Below, piece after piece: positions 34,576 through 43,420 of a stretch of 64,000 nucleotides of DNA. Made by a program: the position numbers and the translations under genes. Under the pieces are notes generated by a model that saw nothing but the letters and a program-made list of their open reading frames with translations, searched no databases and had not been told where the DNA came from. The stretch's first letter is position 1, and the number at the start of each line of letters is the position of its first letter. Source of the stretch: Pseudomonas frederiksbergensis (GTDB lineage Bacteria > Pseudomonadota > Gammaproteobacteria > Pseudomonadales > Pseudomonadaceae); NCBI RefSeq assembly GCF_000802155.2, contig NZ_JQGJ02000012.1, positions 93,627-157,626 of the forward strand, read 5' to 3'.

Positions 34576-36705
34576 GTGGATCGCTCTCAGTTACTCAGCA
34601 CCGCGCGCAGCAACGTAGCAGACCTCAGCCGGGGTAACGTGGGCGTGCCGCTGTTGCTGCTGGTCATGCTCGCCATGATGATGCTGCCGGTGCCGCCGTT
34701 CCTGCTGGACGTGTTCTTCACGTTCAACCTCGCCCTGTCGATCGTGGTGCTGCTGGTGTGCGTATATGCCTTGCGCCCACTGGATTTCGCCGTCTTCCCA
34801 ACCATATTGCTGGTGGCGACGCTGTTGCGCCTGGCGCTGAACGTGGCATCCACCCGGGTGGTGATGATTCATGGCCACGAGGGCCACGCCGCCGCCGGTA
34901 AGGTGATCCAGGCCTTCGGTGAGGTGGTGATCGGCGGCAACTACGTGGTCGGTATCGTGGTCTTCGCGATTTTGATGATCATCAACTTCGTCGTGGTGAC
35001 CAAGGGCGCCGGACGTATTTCCGAGGTGAGCGCGCGTTTCACTCTCGATGCGATGCCCGGTAAGCAGATGGCGATCGACGCCGACCTCAACGCTGGCCTG
35101 ATCGACCAGGGCCAAGCCAAGCTGCGCCGTCTGGAAGTCGCCCAGGAAGCCGAGTTCTACGGGTCCATGGACGGTGCCAGTAAATTTGTCCGCGGCGACG
35201 CCATCGCCGGCCTGCTGATTCTCTTCATCAACCTGATTGGCGGCATGGCAGTCGGTATCTTCCAGCACGGCATGACCTTCGGCGACGCCGGCAAGGTCTA
35301 CGCCTTGCTGACCATTGGTGACGGTTTGGTGGCGCAATTGCCATCACTGTTGTTATCCACAGCTGCGGCGATCATGGTCACCCGAGCTTCGGGCTCCGAA
35401 GACATGGGCAAGCAGATCAACCGTCAGATGTTCGCCTCGCCCAAAGCCCTTGCCGTGGCGGCTGGCCTGATGGCAGTGATGGGCCTGGTGCCGGGGATGC
35501 CGCACTTTTCTTTCCTGAGCATGGCGGCCTTGGCTGCAGGTGCCGCCTACCTGTTCTGGAAAAAGCAGAATGTGCAGAAGGTCCAGGCGCTGGAAGAGGT
35601 CAAGCGTCAACAGGAACTGCTGCCGTCGCCGGCCCGCGCCATGGAAACCAAGGAGCTGGGCTGGGATGACGTAACCCCGATCGACATGATCGGCCTGGAA
35701 GTCGGCTATCGCCTGATTCCCTTGGTCGACCGCAACCAGGGTGGTCAATTGCTGGCACGGATCAAGGGCGTGCGCAAGAAGCTGTCCCAGGACCTGGGCT
35801 TCCTGATGCCCACCGTTCATATTCGCGACAACCTCGACCTGGCACCGAGCGCCTATCGCTTGACGCTCATGGGCGTGATCCTGGCCGAAGCCGAGATCTA
35901 CCCGGACCGCGAGCTGGCGATCAATCCCGGGCAGGTCTACGGTTCGCTCAATGGTATTACCGCCAAGGATCCGGCTTTCGGCCTGGAAGCGGTGTGGATC
36001 GAAATCAGCCAGCGGGCCCAGGCCCAGTCCCTCGGTTATACCGTGGTGGACGCCAGCACGGTCGTGGCGACCCACTTGAACCAGATTCTGTACAAGCATT
36101 CCAGCGAGCTGATTGGTCACGAAGAAGTCCAGCAACTGCTGCAAGTACTGGCCAAGGGCTCGCCGAAGCTCGCCGAAGAGCTGGTGCCAGGCGTGGTTTC
36201 GCTGTCGCAATTGCTCAAGGTATTGCAGGCGCTGCTGGCCGAACAGGTGCCGGTGCGCGATATCCGCAGCATTGCCGAAGCGATCGCCAACAACGCTTCG
36301 AAGAGTCAAGATACCGCCGCTCTGGTGGCTGCGGTGCGGGTCGGCGTATCCCGCGCAATCGTCCAAAGCATTGTAGGCACTGAGTCTGAGCTGCCTGTGA
36401 TCACTCTGGAACCAAGGTTGGAACAGATATTGCTCAATAGTCTGCAGAAGGCAGGACAAGGCTCGGAAGAGGGTGTTCTGCTGGAGCCAAGCATGGCCGA
36501 GAAGCTGCAGCGTTCGCTGATCGACGCAGCCCAGCGGCAAGAAATGCAAGGCCAACCGGTGATCCTGCTGGTGGCCGGTCCGATTCGCGCGATGCTCTCG
36601 CGATTCGGGCGCCTCGCGGTCCCGGGGCTGCATGTGCTGGCTTACCAGGAAATACCGGACAACAAGCAAGTGACCATCGTTGCGACAGTAGGGCCCAACG
36701 GCTGA
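34576..36705 (+). CDS. flhA: Flagellar export gate/docking protein FlhA
   Basis: 709 residues. The N-terminal half has eight predicted membrane helices with the FHIPEP family block (LLLVATLLRLALNVASTRVV, GNYVVGIVVFAILMIINFVV, then RFTLDAMPGKQMAIDADL). The C-terminal half is the cytoplasmic nonameric docking ring that binds FliS, FliT and FlgN with their cargo. The GTG at 34576 is preferred: GGGGAA at 34565-34570 is 5 bases upstream and the length equals other Pseudomonas FlhA. Reading from 34426 would begin inside the REP hairpin. It leads the flhA-flhF-fleN-fliA group. Confidence 0.97.
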   Translation: MDRSQLLSTARSNVADLSRGNVGVPLLLLVMLAMMMLPVPPFLLDVFFTFNLALSIVVLLVCVYALRPLDFAVFPTILLVATLLRLALNVASTRVVMIHGHEGHAAAGKVIQAFGEVVIGGNYVVGIVVFAILMIINFVVVTKGAGRISEVSARFTLDAMPGKQMAIDADLNAGLIDQGQAKLRRLEVAQEAEFYGSMDGASKFVRGDAIAGLLILFINLIGGMAVGIFQHGMTFGDAGKVYALLTIGDGLVAQLPSLLLSTAAAIMVTRASGSEDMGKQINRQMFASPKALAVAAGLMAVMGLVPGMPHFSFLSMAALAAGAAYLFWKKQNVQKVQALEEVKRQQELLPSPARAMETKELGWDDVTPIDMIGLEVGYRLIPLVDRNQGGQLLARIKGVRKKLSQDLGFLMPTVHIRDNLDLAPSAYRLTLMGVILAEAEIYPDRELAINPGQVYGSLNGITAKDPAFGLEAVWIEISQRAQAQSLGYTVVDASTVVATHLNQILYKHSSELIGHEEVQQLLQVLAKGSPKLAEELVPGVVSLSQLLKVLQALLAEQVPVRDIRSIAEAIANNASKSQDTAALVAAVRVGVSRAIVQSIVGTESELPVITLEPRLEQILLNSLQKAGQGSEEGVLLEPSMAEKLQRSLIDAAQRQEMQGQPVILLVAGPIRAMLSRFGRLAVPGLHVLAYQEIPDNKQVTIVATVGPNG

Positions 36706-36716
36706 GGTAGTGGTTT

Positions 36717-38066
36717 ATGCAAGTGAAGCGTTTTTTCGCCGCCGATATGCGTCAGGCCATGAAACTGGTTCGTGACGAGCTGGGCGCTGAAGCAGCCATC
36801 ATCGGCAACCGTCGTATCGCCGGCGGTGTCGAGCTGACGGCGGCCCTGGATTACAAATTGTCGGCGCTGGCCCCACGCGTTCCGAACATGGAACTCGAGG
36901 ACGAGCTGCGCAAGACCCAGTCGCGCATCGCCAGCGCCCAGGCCGAACTGAGCCTGCGCGCCAGCGAAGGCACCGGCAGCGCGGGCACCAATCGTCAATT
37001 GTTCGCCGGCCAGCCCTTGACCGCAGGCCTGCCGCTGACCGCTGCCGAACCGCTGATCGAGCCGACGCCGGCCGAGCCGCGTCGTCCGGCACCCGCGCCA
37101 GCCGCCCCGGCCTCAGGCGTTGATCCGCGTGCCCTGGACTCGATGCGCTTCGAACTCAACAGCCTGCGCGAGTTGATGGAAGTCCAGCTCGGTTCGCTGG
37201 CCTGGAACCAACTGCAAGGCAGCCGTCCGGCCCAGGCCAACCTGTGGCGTCGCCTGCAACGCATTGGCCTGTCCGGCCCGTTGGCGCGCGACCTGCTGGC
37301 CCTGATCAACGACATCGACGAGCCTCGCCAGGCCTGGCGCATGTTGCTGGCCCACCTGGCGCGGATGATCGCAACGCCGGAAGTCGAGCCACTGGAGGAG
37401 GGCGGAGTGATTGCCATGGTCGGCCCGGCCGGCATGGGCAAGACCACGACCCTGGCCAAGCTCGCGGCCCGTTATGTACTCAAGTATGGCGCCCAGAGCA
37501 TCGCCCTGGTGAGCATGGACAGTTTCCGCATCGGCGCCCAGGAGCAACTCAAGACCCTGGGCCGGATCCTCAATGTGTCGGTGACCCATGTGGATCCGGG
37601 TCAATCCCTGGCCCAGGCGCTGGAGCCGCTGATGCGCAAGCGTGTCGTGCTGATCGACACCGCCGGCCTGCAAGCCAGCGATCCGGCCCTGCGCATGCAG
37701 CTGGAAAGCCTGGCCGGGCGTGGCATCAAGTCAAAAAATTATCTCGTGTTGGCAACCACCAGCCAGAAACAGGTTCTAACCGCCGCATACCACAGCTACA
37801 AACGCTGCGGGCTGGCCGGCTGCATCCTGACTAAGCTGGACGAAACGGCAAGCCTGGGCGAGGTGTTGAGCCTGGCGATCGGTCATGAACTACCGGTGGC
37901 CTACCTGACCGACGGGCCGCGGATCCCGGATGATTTGCATCTGCCGCGCCGTCATCAATTGGTCAGTCGTGCCGTGAGTGTGCAAATGCAGGAAGAACCC
38001 AGCGAAGAAGCCATGGCTGATATGTTCGCTGACATCTACCACAGCCCGACCAAGCAGGTTGGCTGA
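36717..38066 (+). CDS. flhF: Polar flagellar placement GTPase FlhF
   Basis: 449 residues. Basic N-terminal B domain (MQVKRFFAADMRQAMKLVRDELG), a variable Ala/Pro-rich linker (about 70-140), then the SRP-type NG domain: P-loop GPAGMGKTTTLAKLAARY near 236-253, G3 DTAGLQ, and G4-like TKLDETASLGE. FlhF marks the old pole for flagellar assembly and recruits FliF. Eleven bases after flhA. In polar flagellates it is balanced by FleN, the next gene. Confidence 0.97.
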   Translation: MQVKRFFAADMRQAMKLVRDELGAEAAIIGNRRIAGGVELTAALDYKLSALAPRVPNMELEDELRKTQSRIASAQAELSLRASEGTGSAGTNRQLFAGQPLTAGLPLTAAEPLIEPTPAEPRRPAPAPAAPASGVDPRALDSMRFELNSLRELMEVQLGSLAWNQLQGSRPAQANLWRRLQRIGLSGPLARDLLALINDIDEPRQAWRMLLAHLARMIATPEVEPLEEGGVIAMVGPAGMGKTTTLAKLAARYVLKYGAQSIALVSMDSFRIGAQEQLKTLGRILNVSVTHVDPGQSLAQALEPLMRKRVVLIDTAGLQASDPALRMQLESLAGRGIKSKNYLVLATTSQKQVLTAAYHSYKRCGLAGCILTKLDETASLGEVLSLAIGHELPVAYLTDGPRIPDDLHLPRRHQLVSRAVSVQMQEEPSEEAMADMFADIYHSPTKQVG

Positions 38067-38180
38067 GGTAATCATGAATATTTTTTGTACCTACATCGAT
38101 GGTCTGCCATGCATTGTTCCGAGTGAACGCGCAGCCAGTAATGTGGCCTCCGTCTAAGTAAGACAAGGTAAAGAACGAAC

Positions 38181-39011
38181 ATGGGCAGCATGCATCCCGT
38201 ACAGGTGATCGCGGTGACCGGCGGCAAAGGTGGCGTCGGCAAGACTAACGTGTCAGTGAACTTGTCCCTGGCTCTGGCAGAGCTTGGCCGACGGGTCATG
38301 CTGCTGGACGCCGACCTGGGCCTGGCGAACGTCGACGTGCTGCTGGGGCTCACGCCCAAGCGCACGCTGGCGGACGTGATCGAAGGGCGCTGTGAATTGC
38401 GCGACGTGCTGTTGCAAGGCCCCGGCGGGATTCGCATCGTGCCGGCCGCCTCCGGCACCCAGAGCATGGTGCACCTGACGCCTGCGCAGCACGCCGGCCT
38501 GATCCAGGCGTTCAGCGACATCGGTGACAACCTCGATGTGCTGGTGATCGACACGGCTGCCGGTATCGGTGACTCGGTGGTCAGTTTCGTGCGCGCCGCC
38601 CAGGAAGTCTTGCTGGTGGTCTGCGACGAGCCGACGTCGATCACCGACGCCTACGCCCTGATCAAATTGCTTAACCGCGACTATGGCATGAACCGCTTCC
38701 GCGTCCTGGCCAACATGGCCCAGAGCCCACAGGAAGGACGCAACCTGTTCGCCAAGTTGACAAAGGTCACGGATCGCTTCCTGGACGTCGCCCTACAATA
38801 CGTCGGCGCAGTGCCTTACGACGAAAGTGTACGCAAGGCAGTCCAGAAGCAACGTGCCGTTTATGAAGCTTTTCCACGTTCCAAATGCGCGCTGGCGTTC
38901 AAGGCGATCGCCCAGAAGGTCGATACCTGGCCCCTGCCGGCCAACCCACGCGGGCATCTGGAATTTTTCGTCGAGCGTCTCGTGCAACAAACAGCAGGGC
39001 CCGTGTTATGA
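38181..39011 (+). CDS. fleN: Flagellar number regulator FleN (FlhG/MinD-like ATPase)
   Basis: 276 residues, MinD/ParA ATPase with deviant Walker A GGKGGVGKTN (residues 14-23), switch I DADLGLANVD and switch II VIDTAAGIGDSV. FleN binds FleQ, lowers its ATPase and restricts flagella to the wild-type number; it also restrains FlhF. The ATG has AAGG 14 bases and AAAGAA 6 bases upstream. A 114-base gap after flhF holds no recognisable promoter. The stop overlaps the fliA start (ATGA). Confidence 0.97.
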   Translation: MGSMHPVQVIAVTGGKGGVGKTNVSVNLSLALAELGRRVMLLDADLGLANVDVLLGLTPKRTLADVIEGRCELRDVLLQGPGGIRIVPAASGTQSMVHLTPAQHAGLIQAFSDIGDNLDVLVIDTAAGIGDSVVSFVRAAQEVLLVVCDEPTSITDAYALIKLLNRDYGMNRFRVLANMAQSPQEGRNLFAKLTKVTDRFLDVALQYVGAVPYDESVRKAVQKQRAVYEAFPRSKCALAFKAIAQKVDTWPLPANPRGHLEFFVERLVQQTAGPVL

Positions 39012-39751
39012 CAGCCAGCGGTTACAACCATCTCTACAAAAAATCGGCACGGGACGCCCAGTACGAATTGATCGAGCGTTACGCGCCCCTGGTCAAGCGC
39101 ATCGCCTATCACTTGCTGGCGCGCTTGCCGGCCAGTGTGCAGGTCGAGGACTTGATCCAGGCGGGCATGATCGGCCTGCTCGAAGTGTCGAACAAATACG
39201 ACGCGAGCAAGGGCGCCAGTTTCGAGACGTATGCCGGTATCCGCATCCGCGGGGCGATGCTCGATGAAGTCCGCAAGGGCGACTGGGCGCCGCGTTCGGT
39301 GCATCGCAATACGCGCATGGTCAGTGATGCGATTCGCGCGATTGAAGCGAAAACCGGACGAGACGCTAAAGATCACGAGGTTGCGGCCGAACTCCAGTTG
39401 AGTCTCGATGATTATTACGGGATTTTGAACGATACCTTGGGCAGTCGCCTGTTCAGTTTCGACGACCTGTTGCAGGACGGCGAACACGAAGGGCTGCACG
39501 AGGATGGCGCGAGTGCTCACATGGAGCCGTCGCGTGACCTGGAAGATGAACGCTTCCAGAGCGCGCTGGCGGATGCGATTGCCAATTTGCCGGAGCGTGA
39601 GCGACTGGTCTTGGCGCTGTACTACGACGAAGAGCTGAACCTCAAGGAAATCGGTGAGGTCCTGGGGGTCAGCGAATCGCGGGTCAGCCAGTTACACAGC
39701 CAGTGCGCGGCCCGCTTGCGGGGGCGTTTGGGGGAGTGGCGAGCGCGCTGA
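39008..39751 (+). CDS. fliA: Flagellar sigma factor FliA (sigma-28)
   Basis: 247 residues. Sigma region 2 (ERYAPLVKRIAYHLLARLPASVQVEDLIQAGMIGLLE, marker ends), 2.4 (FETYAGIRIRGAMLDEVRK), region 3 and a region 4 HTH (LNLKEIGEVLGVSESRVSQLHSQC). FliA directs RNA polymerase to fliC, fliS and chemotaxis genes after FlgM export. ATG 39008 overlaps the fleN stop by 4 bases and gives the standard N-terminus MTASGYNHLYKK. Confidence 0.97.
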   Translation: MTASGYNHLYKKSARDAQYELIERYAPLVKRIAYHLLARLPASVQVEDLIQAGMIGLLEVSNKYDASKGASFETYAGIRIRGAMLDEVRKGDWAPRSVHRNTRMVSDAIRAIEAKTGRDAKDHEVAAELQLSLDDYYGILNDTLGSRLFSFDDLLQDGEHEGLHEDGASAHMEPSRDLEDERFQSALADAIANLPERERLVLALYYDEELNLKEIGEVLGVSESRVSQLHSQCAARLRGRLGEWRAR

Positions 39752-39919
39752 CGAGCAGTGTGGGGGACACTGCGAGCGAGGTTGGCATGGCATGCGCCGG
39801 GCCAGTCTCCACCCGTTGTGCTCCAGACCGTTGTCGAGTGTTGTGCCGGATTGATTGAAATGGCGCGTCCAGGTGCTGGGCGCGTTTAAGACTGCTTGGA
39901 GGTCGAATTGGACAAGAAC

Positions 39920-40291
39920 ATGAAAATCCTCATCGTTGATGACTTCTCAACGATGCGGCGGATCATAAAAAACCTGTTGCGTGACCTCGGGTTCACCAAC
40001 ACGGTCGAGGCCGACGATGGCACTACCGCCATTCCGGTCCTCAATAGCGGGAGCATCGACTTTCTGGTGACCGACTGGAACATGCCTGGCATGACCGGTA
40101 TCGACTTGCTGCGCCACGTGCGCGCCGATGAAAAACTCAAGCACCTGCCGGTGCTGATGGTGACTGCCGAAGCCAAGCGCGAGCAGATCATCGAAGCCGC
40201 CCAGGCCGGTGTGAACGGCTATGTGGTCAAACCCTTCACGGCCCAGGCGTTGAAAGAGAAGATCGAAAAAATCTTCGAACGCATCGGTTAA
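39920..40291 (+). CDS. cheY: Chemotaxis response regulator CheY
   Basis: 123 residues, a single receiver domain: acidic pair at 7-8, phosphoacceptor Asp52 (VTDWNMPGMTG), Thr in VTAEAKREQ and Lys in VVKPF. CheY-P binds FliM and switches rotation. ATG 39920 gives the family N-terminus MKILIVDDFS, but the only good ribosome site, GGAGG at 39898-39902, is ideally placed for an in-frame TTG at 39908, which would add MDKN. The start is therefore uncertain by four residues. It leads the chemotaxis cluster after a 168-base gap from fliA in which I see no clear promoter. Confidence 0.95.
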   Translation: MKILIVDDFSTMRRIIKNLLRDLGFTNTVEADDGTTAIPVLNSGSIDFLVTDWNMPGMTGIDLLRHVRADEKLKHLPVLMVTAEAKREQIIEAAQAGVNGYVVKPFTAQALKEKIEKIFERIG

Positions 40292-40309
40292 CGGCGCCAC
40301 GGGGGAGCT

Positions 40310-41095
40310 ATGGACAACGAATCTTCAATGGGCGATTTCGAATCGACCCTGAAAAAACATGCCCGCGAACTGGTCGACAGCCTTGAAAAGGGCCGCTTCG
40401 GCGATGCGGTTCAAATGATTCATGAGCTCAACCAGACCCGTGATCGTGGTCTGTACCAGGAAGTCGGCAAGCTCACCCGTGAACTGCACAGCGCGATCGT
40501 CAATTTCCAGATCGATCCGAACATGCCGCAGGCCGAGGAAGTCTCGCAGATCACCGATGCGACCGAGCGCCTGGGTTATGTGGTCAAGCTGACCGAAGCC
40601 GCGGCCAACCGCACCATGGACCTGGTGGAAAGCGCAACGCCTCTGGTCAACGGCCTGAGCGAGGAAGCCCAGGCGTTGAGCACCGATTGGGGACGGTTCA
40701 TGCGTCGCGAAGTCGGCGCCGAGGAATTTCGCGAACTGGCCCGTCGGGTCGACGGATTCCTGGCGCGCAGCAGCACCGAGAACCGCGCCGTGGCCGGCAA
40801 CCTCAACGACATTTTGCTAGCCCAGGACTATCAAGACCTGACCGGCCAAGTGATCAAGCGTGTGACCCAGTTGGTCACCGAAGTTGAAAGCAATTTGCTC
40901 AAGCTGGTGTTGATGGCAAGCCAAGTGGATCGCTTTGCCGGCATCGAACACGACCGCGCGGCGATACTTGCTGAAAAAGATCCACAAAAACATCTCTCTC
41001 AGGGTGAAGGTCCGCAGATTCATGCCGATAAAAGAGAAGACGTTGTGTCCGGTCAGGACGATGTGGACGATTTGTTGTCCAGCCTTGGATTTTGA
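40310..41095 (+). CDS. cheZ: CheY-P phosphatase CheZ
   Basis: 261 residues, long helical hairpin; the catalytic segment DILLAQDYQDLTGQVIKRV supplies the Asp and Gln of the active site. The C-terminal CheY-binding helix is intact (DDVDDLLSSLGF). CheZ ends the CheY-P signal. ATG at 40310 follows GGGGGAGC by 4 bases; 18 bases separate it from cheY. Confidence 0.97.
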   Translation: MDNESSMGDFESTLKKHARELVDSLEKGRFGDAVQMIHELNQTRDRGLYQEVGKLTRELHSAIVNFQIDPNMPQAEEVSQITDATERLGYVVKLTEAAANRTMDLVESATPLVNGLSEEAQALSTDWGRFMRREVGAEEFRELARRVDGFLARSSTENRAVAGNLNDILLAQDYQDLTGQVIKRVTQLVTEVESNLLKLVLMASQVDRFAGIEHDRAAILAEKDPQKHLSQGEGPQIHADKREDVVSGQDDVDDLLSSLGF

Positions 41096-41125
41096 GTTTT
41101 AGCCCTATTTTAGGAGCAGCCATTA

Positions 41126-43372
41126 ATGAGCTTCGGCGCCGATGAAGAGATCCTTCAGGATTTCCTGGTTGAGGCCGGCGAGATTCTAGAGCAACTGTCC
41201 GAACAGCTGGTCGAGCTGGAAAGCCGACCTGATGATGCGGATCTGCTCAATGCAATTTTTCGCGGTTTCCACACTGTAAAAGGAGGCGCCGGCTTCCTCC
41301 AGCTCAACGAGCTGGTGGAGTGCTGCCACATTGCCGAGAACGTGTTCGACATCCTGCGCAAGGGTGAGCGTCGCGTCGACTCGGAACTGATGGACGTGGT
41401 GCTCGAAGCCCTGGATGCGGTCAACAGCATGTTCAGCGAAGTGCGCGAGCGCTCGCCGATCACCCCAGCCACCCCCGAGCTGCTCGCCGCGCTGTCGCGC
41501 CTGGCCGAGCCGCAGTCGGCTGATGAAGCCGCGCCGGTTGCCGAGCCTGTGGTTGAAGAGCCGGTTGCCGAAGAATCGGGTGACATTACCGATCACGAAT
41601 TCGAATCGCTGCTGGACTCGCTGAGCGCCGTCAAGGCCGAAGCCGAAGCGCCGGCCGCGCCTGCTGCGCCAGCCGCCAATGCCGCCGCCAGCGATGAAAT
41701 TACCGACGACGAGTTCGAGTCGCTGCTCGACCAACTGCACGGCAAGGGCCAGTTCGCCCCCGATGCGGTCGCGGCCCCGGCTGCCCCGGCTGCGCCAAAG
41801 GCAGCGGGTGATGACTCCGACATTACCGATGACGAATTCGAAGCCTTGCTCGACCAGTTGCACGGCAAGGGCAATTTTGCCGTCGATGCGCTGGACTCGG
41901 CCATCGCTTCGGCGCCGACGCCGGCCAAGCCAGCGGCCGCGGCAGCCGGTAGCGATCTGATCAGCGACCACGAATTCGAATCGCTGCTCGACGAGCTGCA
42001 CGGCAAGGGCAAGTTCAGCGAAGTGGGTACGGCTGCCGCTGCGCCTGCTGCCGCCACGGCTGCGCCCGCCGCCAAGGCCGCGCCGAAGCCGGCTGCCAAG
42101 GCAGCGGAACCGAAAGCCGAAACACCCAAGCCTGCCGCCGCAGCGGCGCCTGCCCCGGCTCGCGCTCCTGCCGCCGCGCCCGCCGAAAAACCGGTCAGCG
42201 AAGCCGAGACCACCGTTCGGGTCGACACCGCACGCCTGGACGAGATCATGAACATGGTCGGCGAACTGGTGCTGGTGCGAAACCGCCTGGTGCGCCTGGG
42301 CCTCAACAGCCAGGACGAAGCCATGTCCAAGGCCGTGTCGAACCTCGACGTGGTCACGGCCGATTTGCAGACCGCGGTCATGAAGACCCGGATGCAGCCG
42401 ATCAAGAAAGTCTTTGGGCGCTTCCCGCGCCTGGTTCGTGACCTGGCTCGCCAGCTCAAGAAAGAAATCAACCTGGAACTGGTGGGTGAAGAGACCGACC
42501 TGGACAAGAACCTTGTCGAGGCCCTGGCCGACCCGCTGGTCCACTTGGTGCGCAACGCGGTCGACCACGGCATCGAGTCGCCGGAAGAGCGCGAAGCCTC
42601 GGGCAAGGTCCGCAGCGGCAAGGTGATCCTGGCCGCCGAGCAGGAAGGCGACCACATCCTGCTGTCGATCTCCGACGACGGCAAGGGCATGGACCCGAAC
42701 GTCCTGCGTGCCATCGCCGTGAAGCGTGGCGTGATGGACAAGGATGCGGCCGATCGCCTGAGCGACACCGAGTGCTACAACCTGATCTTCGCTCCAGGCT
42801 TCTCGACCAAGACCGAGATCTCCGACGTGTCGGGTCGTGGCGTGGGCATGGACGTGGTGAAGACCAAGATTTCCCAGCTCAACGGTTCGATCAACATTTA
42901 CTCGACCAAGGGGCAGGGCTCGAAGATCGTCATCAAGGTCCCATTGACCCTGGCGATCATGCCGACCCTGATGGTGATGCTGGGCAACCAGGCCTTCGCT
43001 TTCCCTCTGGTCAACGTCAACGAGATTTTCCACCTCGACCTGTCGCGTACCAACGTCGTCGACGGCCAGGAAGTGGTCATCGTGCGGGACAAGGCGCTGC
43101 CGCTGTTCTACCTCAAGCGCTGGCTGGTCAGCTCCGCCGCCCATGTGGAGCAGGGCGAAGGCCATGTGGTGATCCTATCGGTAGGCACCCAGCGGATCGG
43201 CTTTGTCGTCGACCAGTTGGTGGGCCAGGAAGAAGTGGTCATCAAGCCGTTGGGCAAGATGCTCCAAGGCACCCCGGGCATGTCCGGCGCCACCATCACC
43301 GGCGACGGCCGCATCGCGTTGATCCTCGATGTACCGAGCATGCTCAAGCGCTACGCCGCCCGGCGTATTTGA
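41126..43372 (+). CDS. cheA: Chemotaxis histidine kinase CheA
   Basis: 748 residues. P1 Hpt domain with phosphorylated His49 (FRGFHTVKGGAGF). A long Ala/Pro linker (about 135-365) contains four copies of an ITDxEFESLLDxLHGKG motif, starting near residues 153, 191, 232 and 278, in place of a recognisable CheY-binding P2. P3 dimerisation domain starts near 370 (TTVRVDTARLDEIMNMVGEL), then the P4 kinase (HLVRNAVDHGIESPEER, DDGKGMDP, GRGVGMDVVK) and a CheW-like P5. It phosphorylates CheY and CheB. GGAG precedes the ATG. The linker repeats are discussed in the findings. Confidence 0.98.
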   Translation: MSFGADEEILQDFLVEAGEILEQLSEQLVELESRPDDADLLNAIFRGFHTVKGGAGFLQLNELVECCHIAENVFDILRKGERRVDSELMDVVLEALDAVNSMFSEVRERSPITPATPELLAALSRLAEPQSADEAAPVAEPVVEEPVAEESGDITDHEFESLLDSLSAVKAEAEAPAAPAAPAANAAASDEITDDEFESLLDQLHGKGQFAPDAVAAPAAPAAPKAAGDDSDITDDEFEALLDQLHGKGNFAVDALDSAIASAPTPAKPAAAAAGSDLISDHEFESLLDELHGKGKFSEVGTAAAAPAAATAAPAAKAAPKPAAKAAEPKAETPKPAAAAAPAPARAPAAAPAEKPVSEAETTVRVDTARLDEIMNMVGELVLVRNRLVRLGLNSQDEAMSKAVSNLDVVTADLQTAVMKTRMQPIKKVFGRFPRLVRDLARQLKKEINLELVGEETDLDKNLVEALADPLVHLVRNAVDHGIESPEEREASGKVRSGKVILAAEQEGDHILLSISDDGKGMDPNVLRAIAVKRGVMDKDAADRLSDTECYNLIFAPGFSTKTEISDVSGRGVGMDVVKTKISQLNGSINIYSTKGQGSKIVIKVPLTLAIMPTLMVMLGNQAFAFPLVNVNEIFHLDLSRTNVVDGQEVVIVRDKALPLFYLKRWLVSSAAHVEQGEGHVVILSVGTQRIGFVVDQLVGQEEVVIKPLGKMLQGTPGMSGATITGDGRIALILDVPSMLKRYAARRI

Positions 43373-43420
43373 TTCTGGAGGGGCGCGGCCCGACGCCGTG
43401 CCTCGTCTAACGGAGTGTTT

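Noticed and set aside
39654..39854. 66-codon frame overlapping the end of fliA
   Set aside because: Mostly a shadow of fliA region 4 and no independent start signal.
41186..43165. 659-residue minus-strand frame across cheA
   Set aside because: Antisense shadow of cheA; low-complexity Arg/Gly/His composition arises from the Ala/Pro linker codons.
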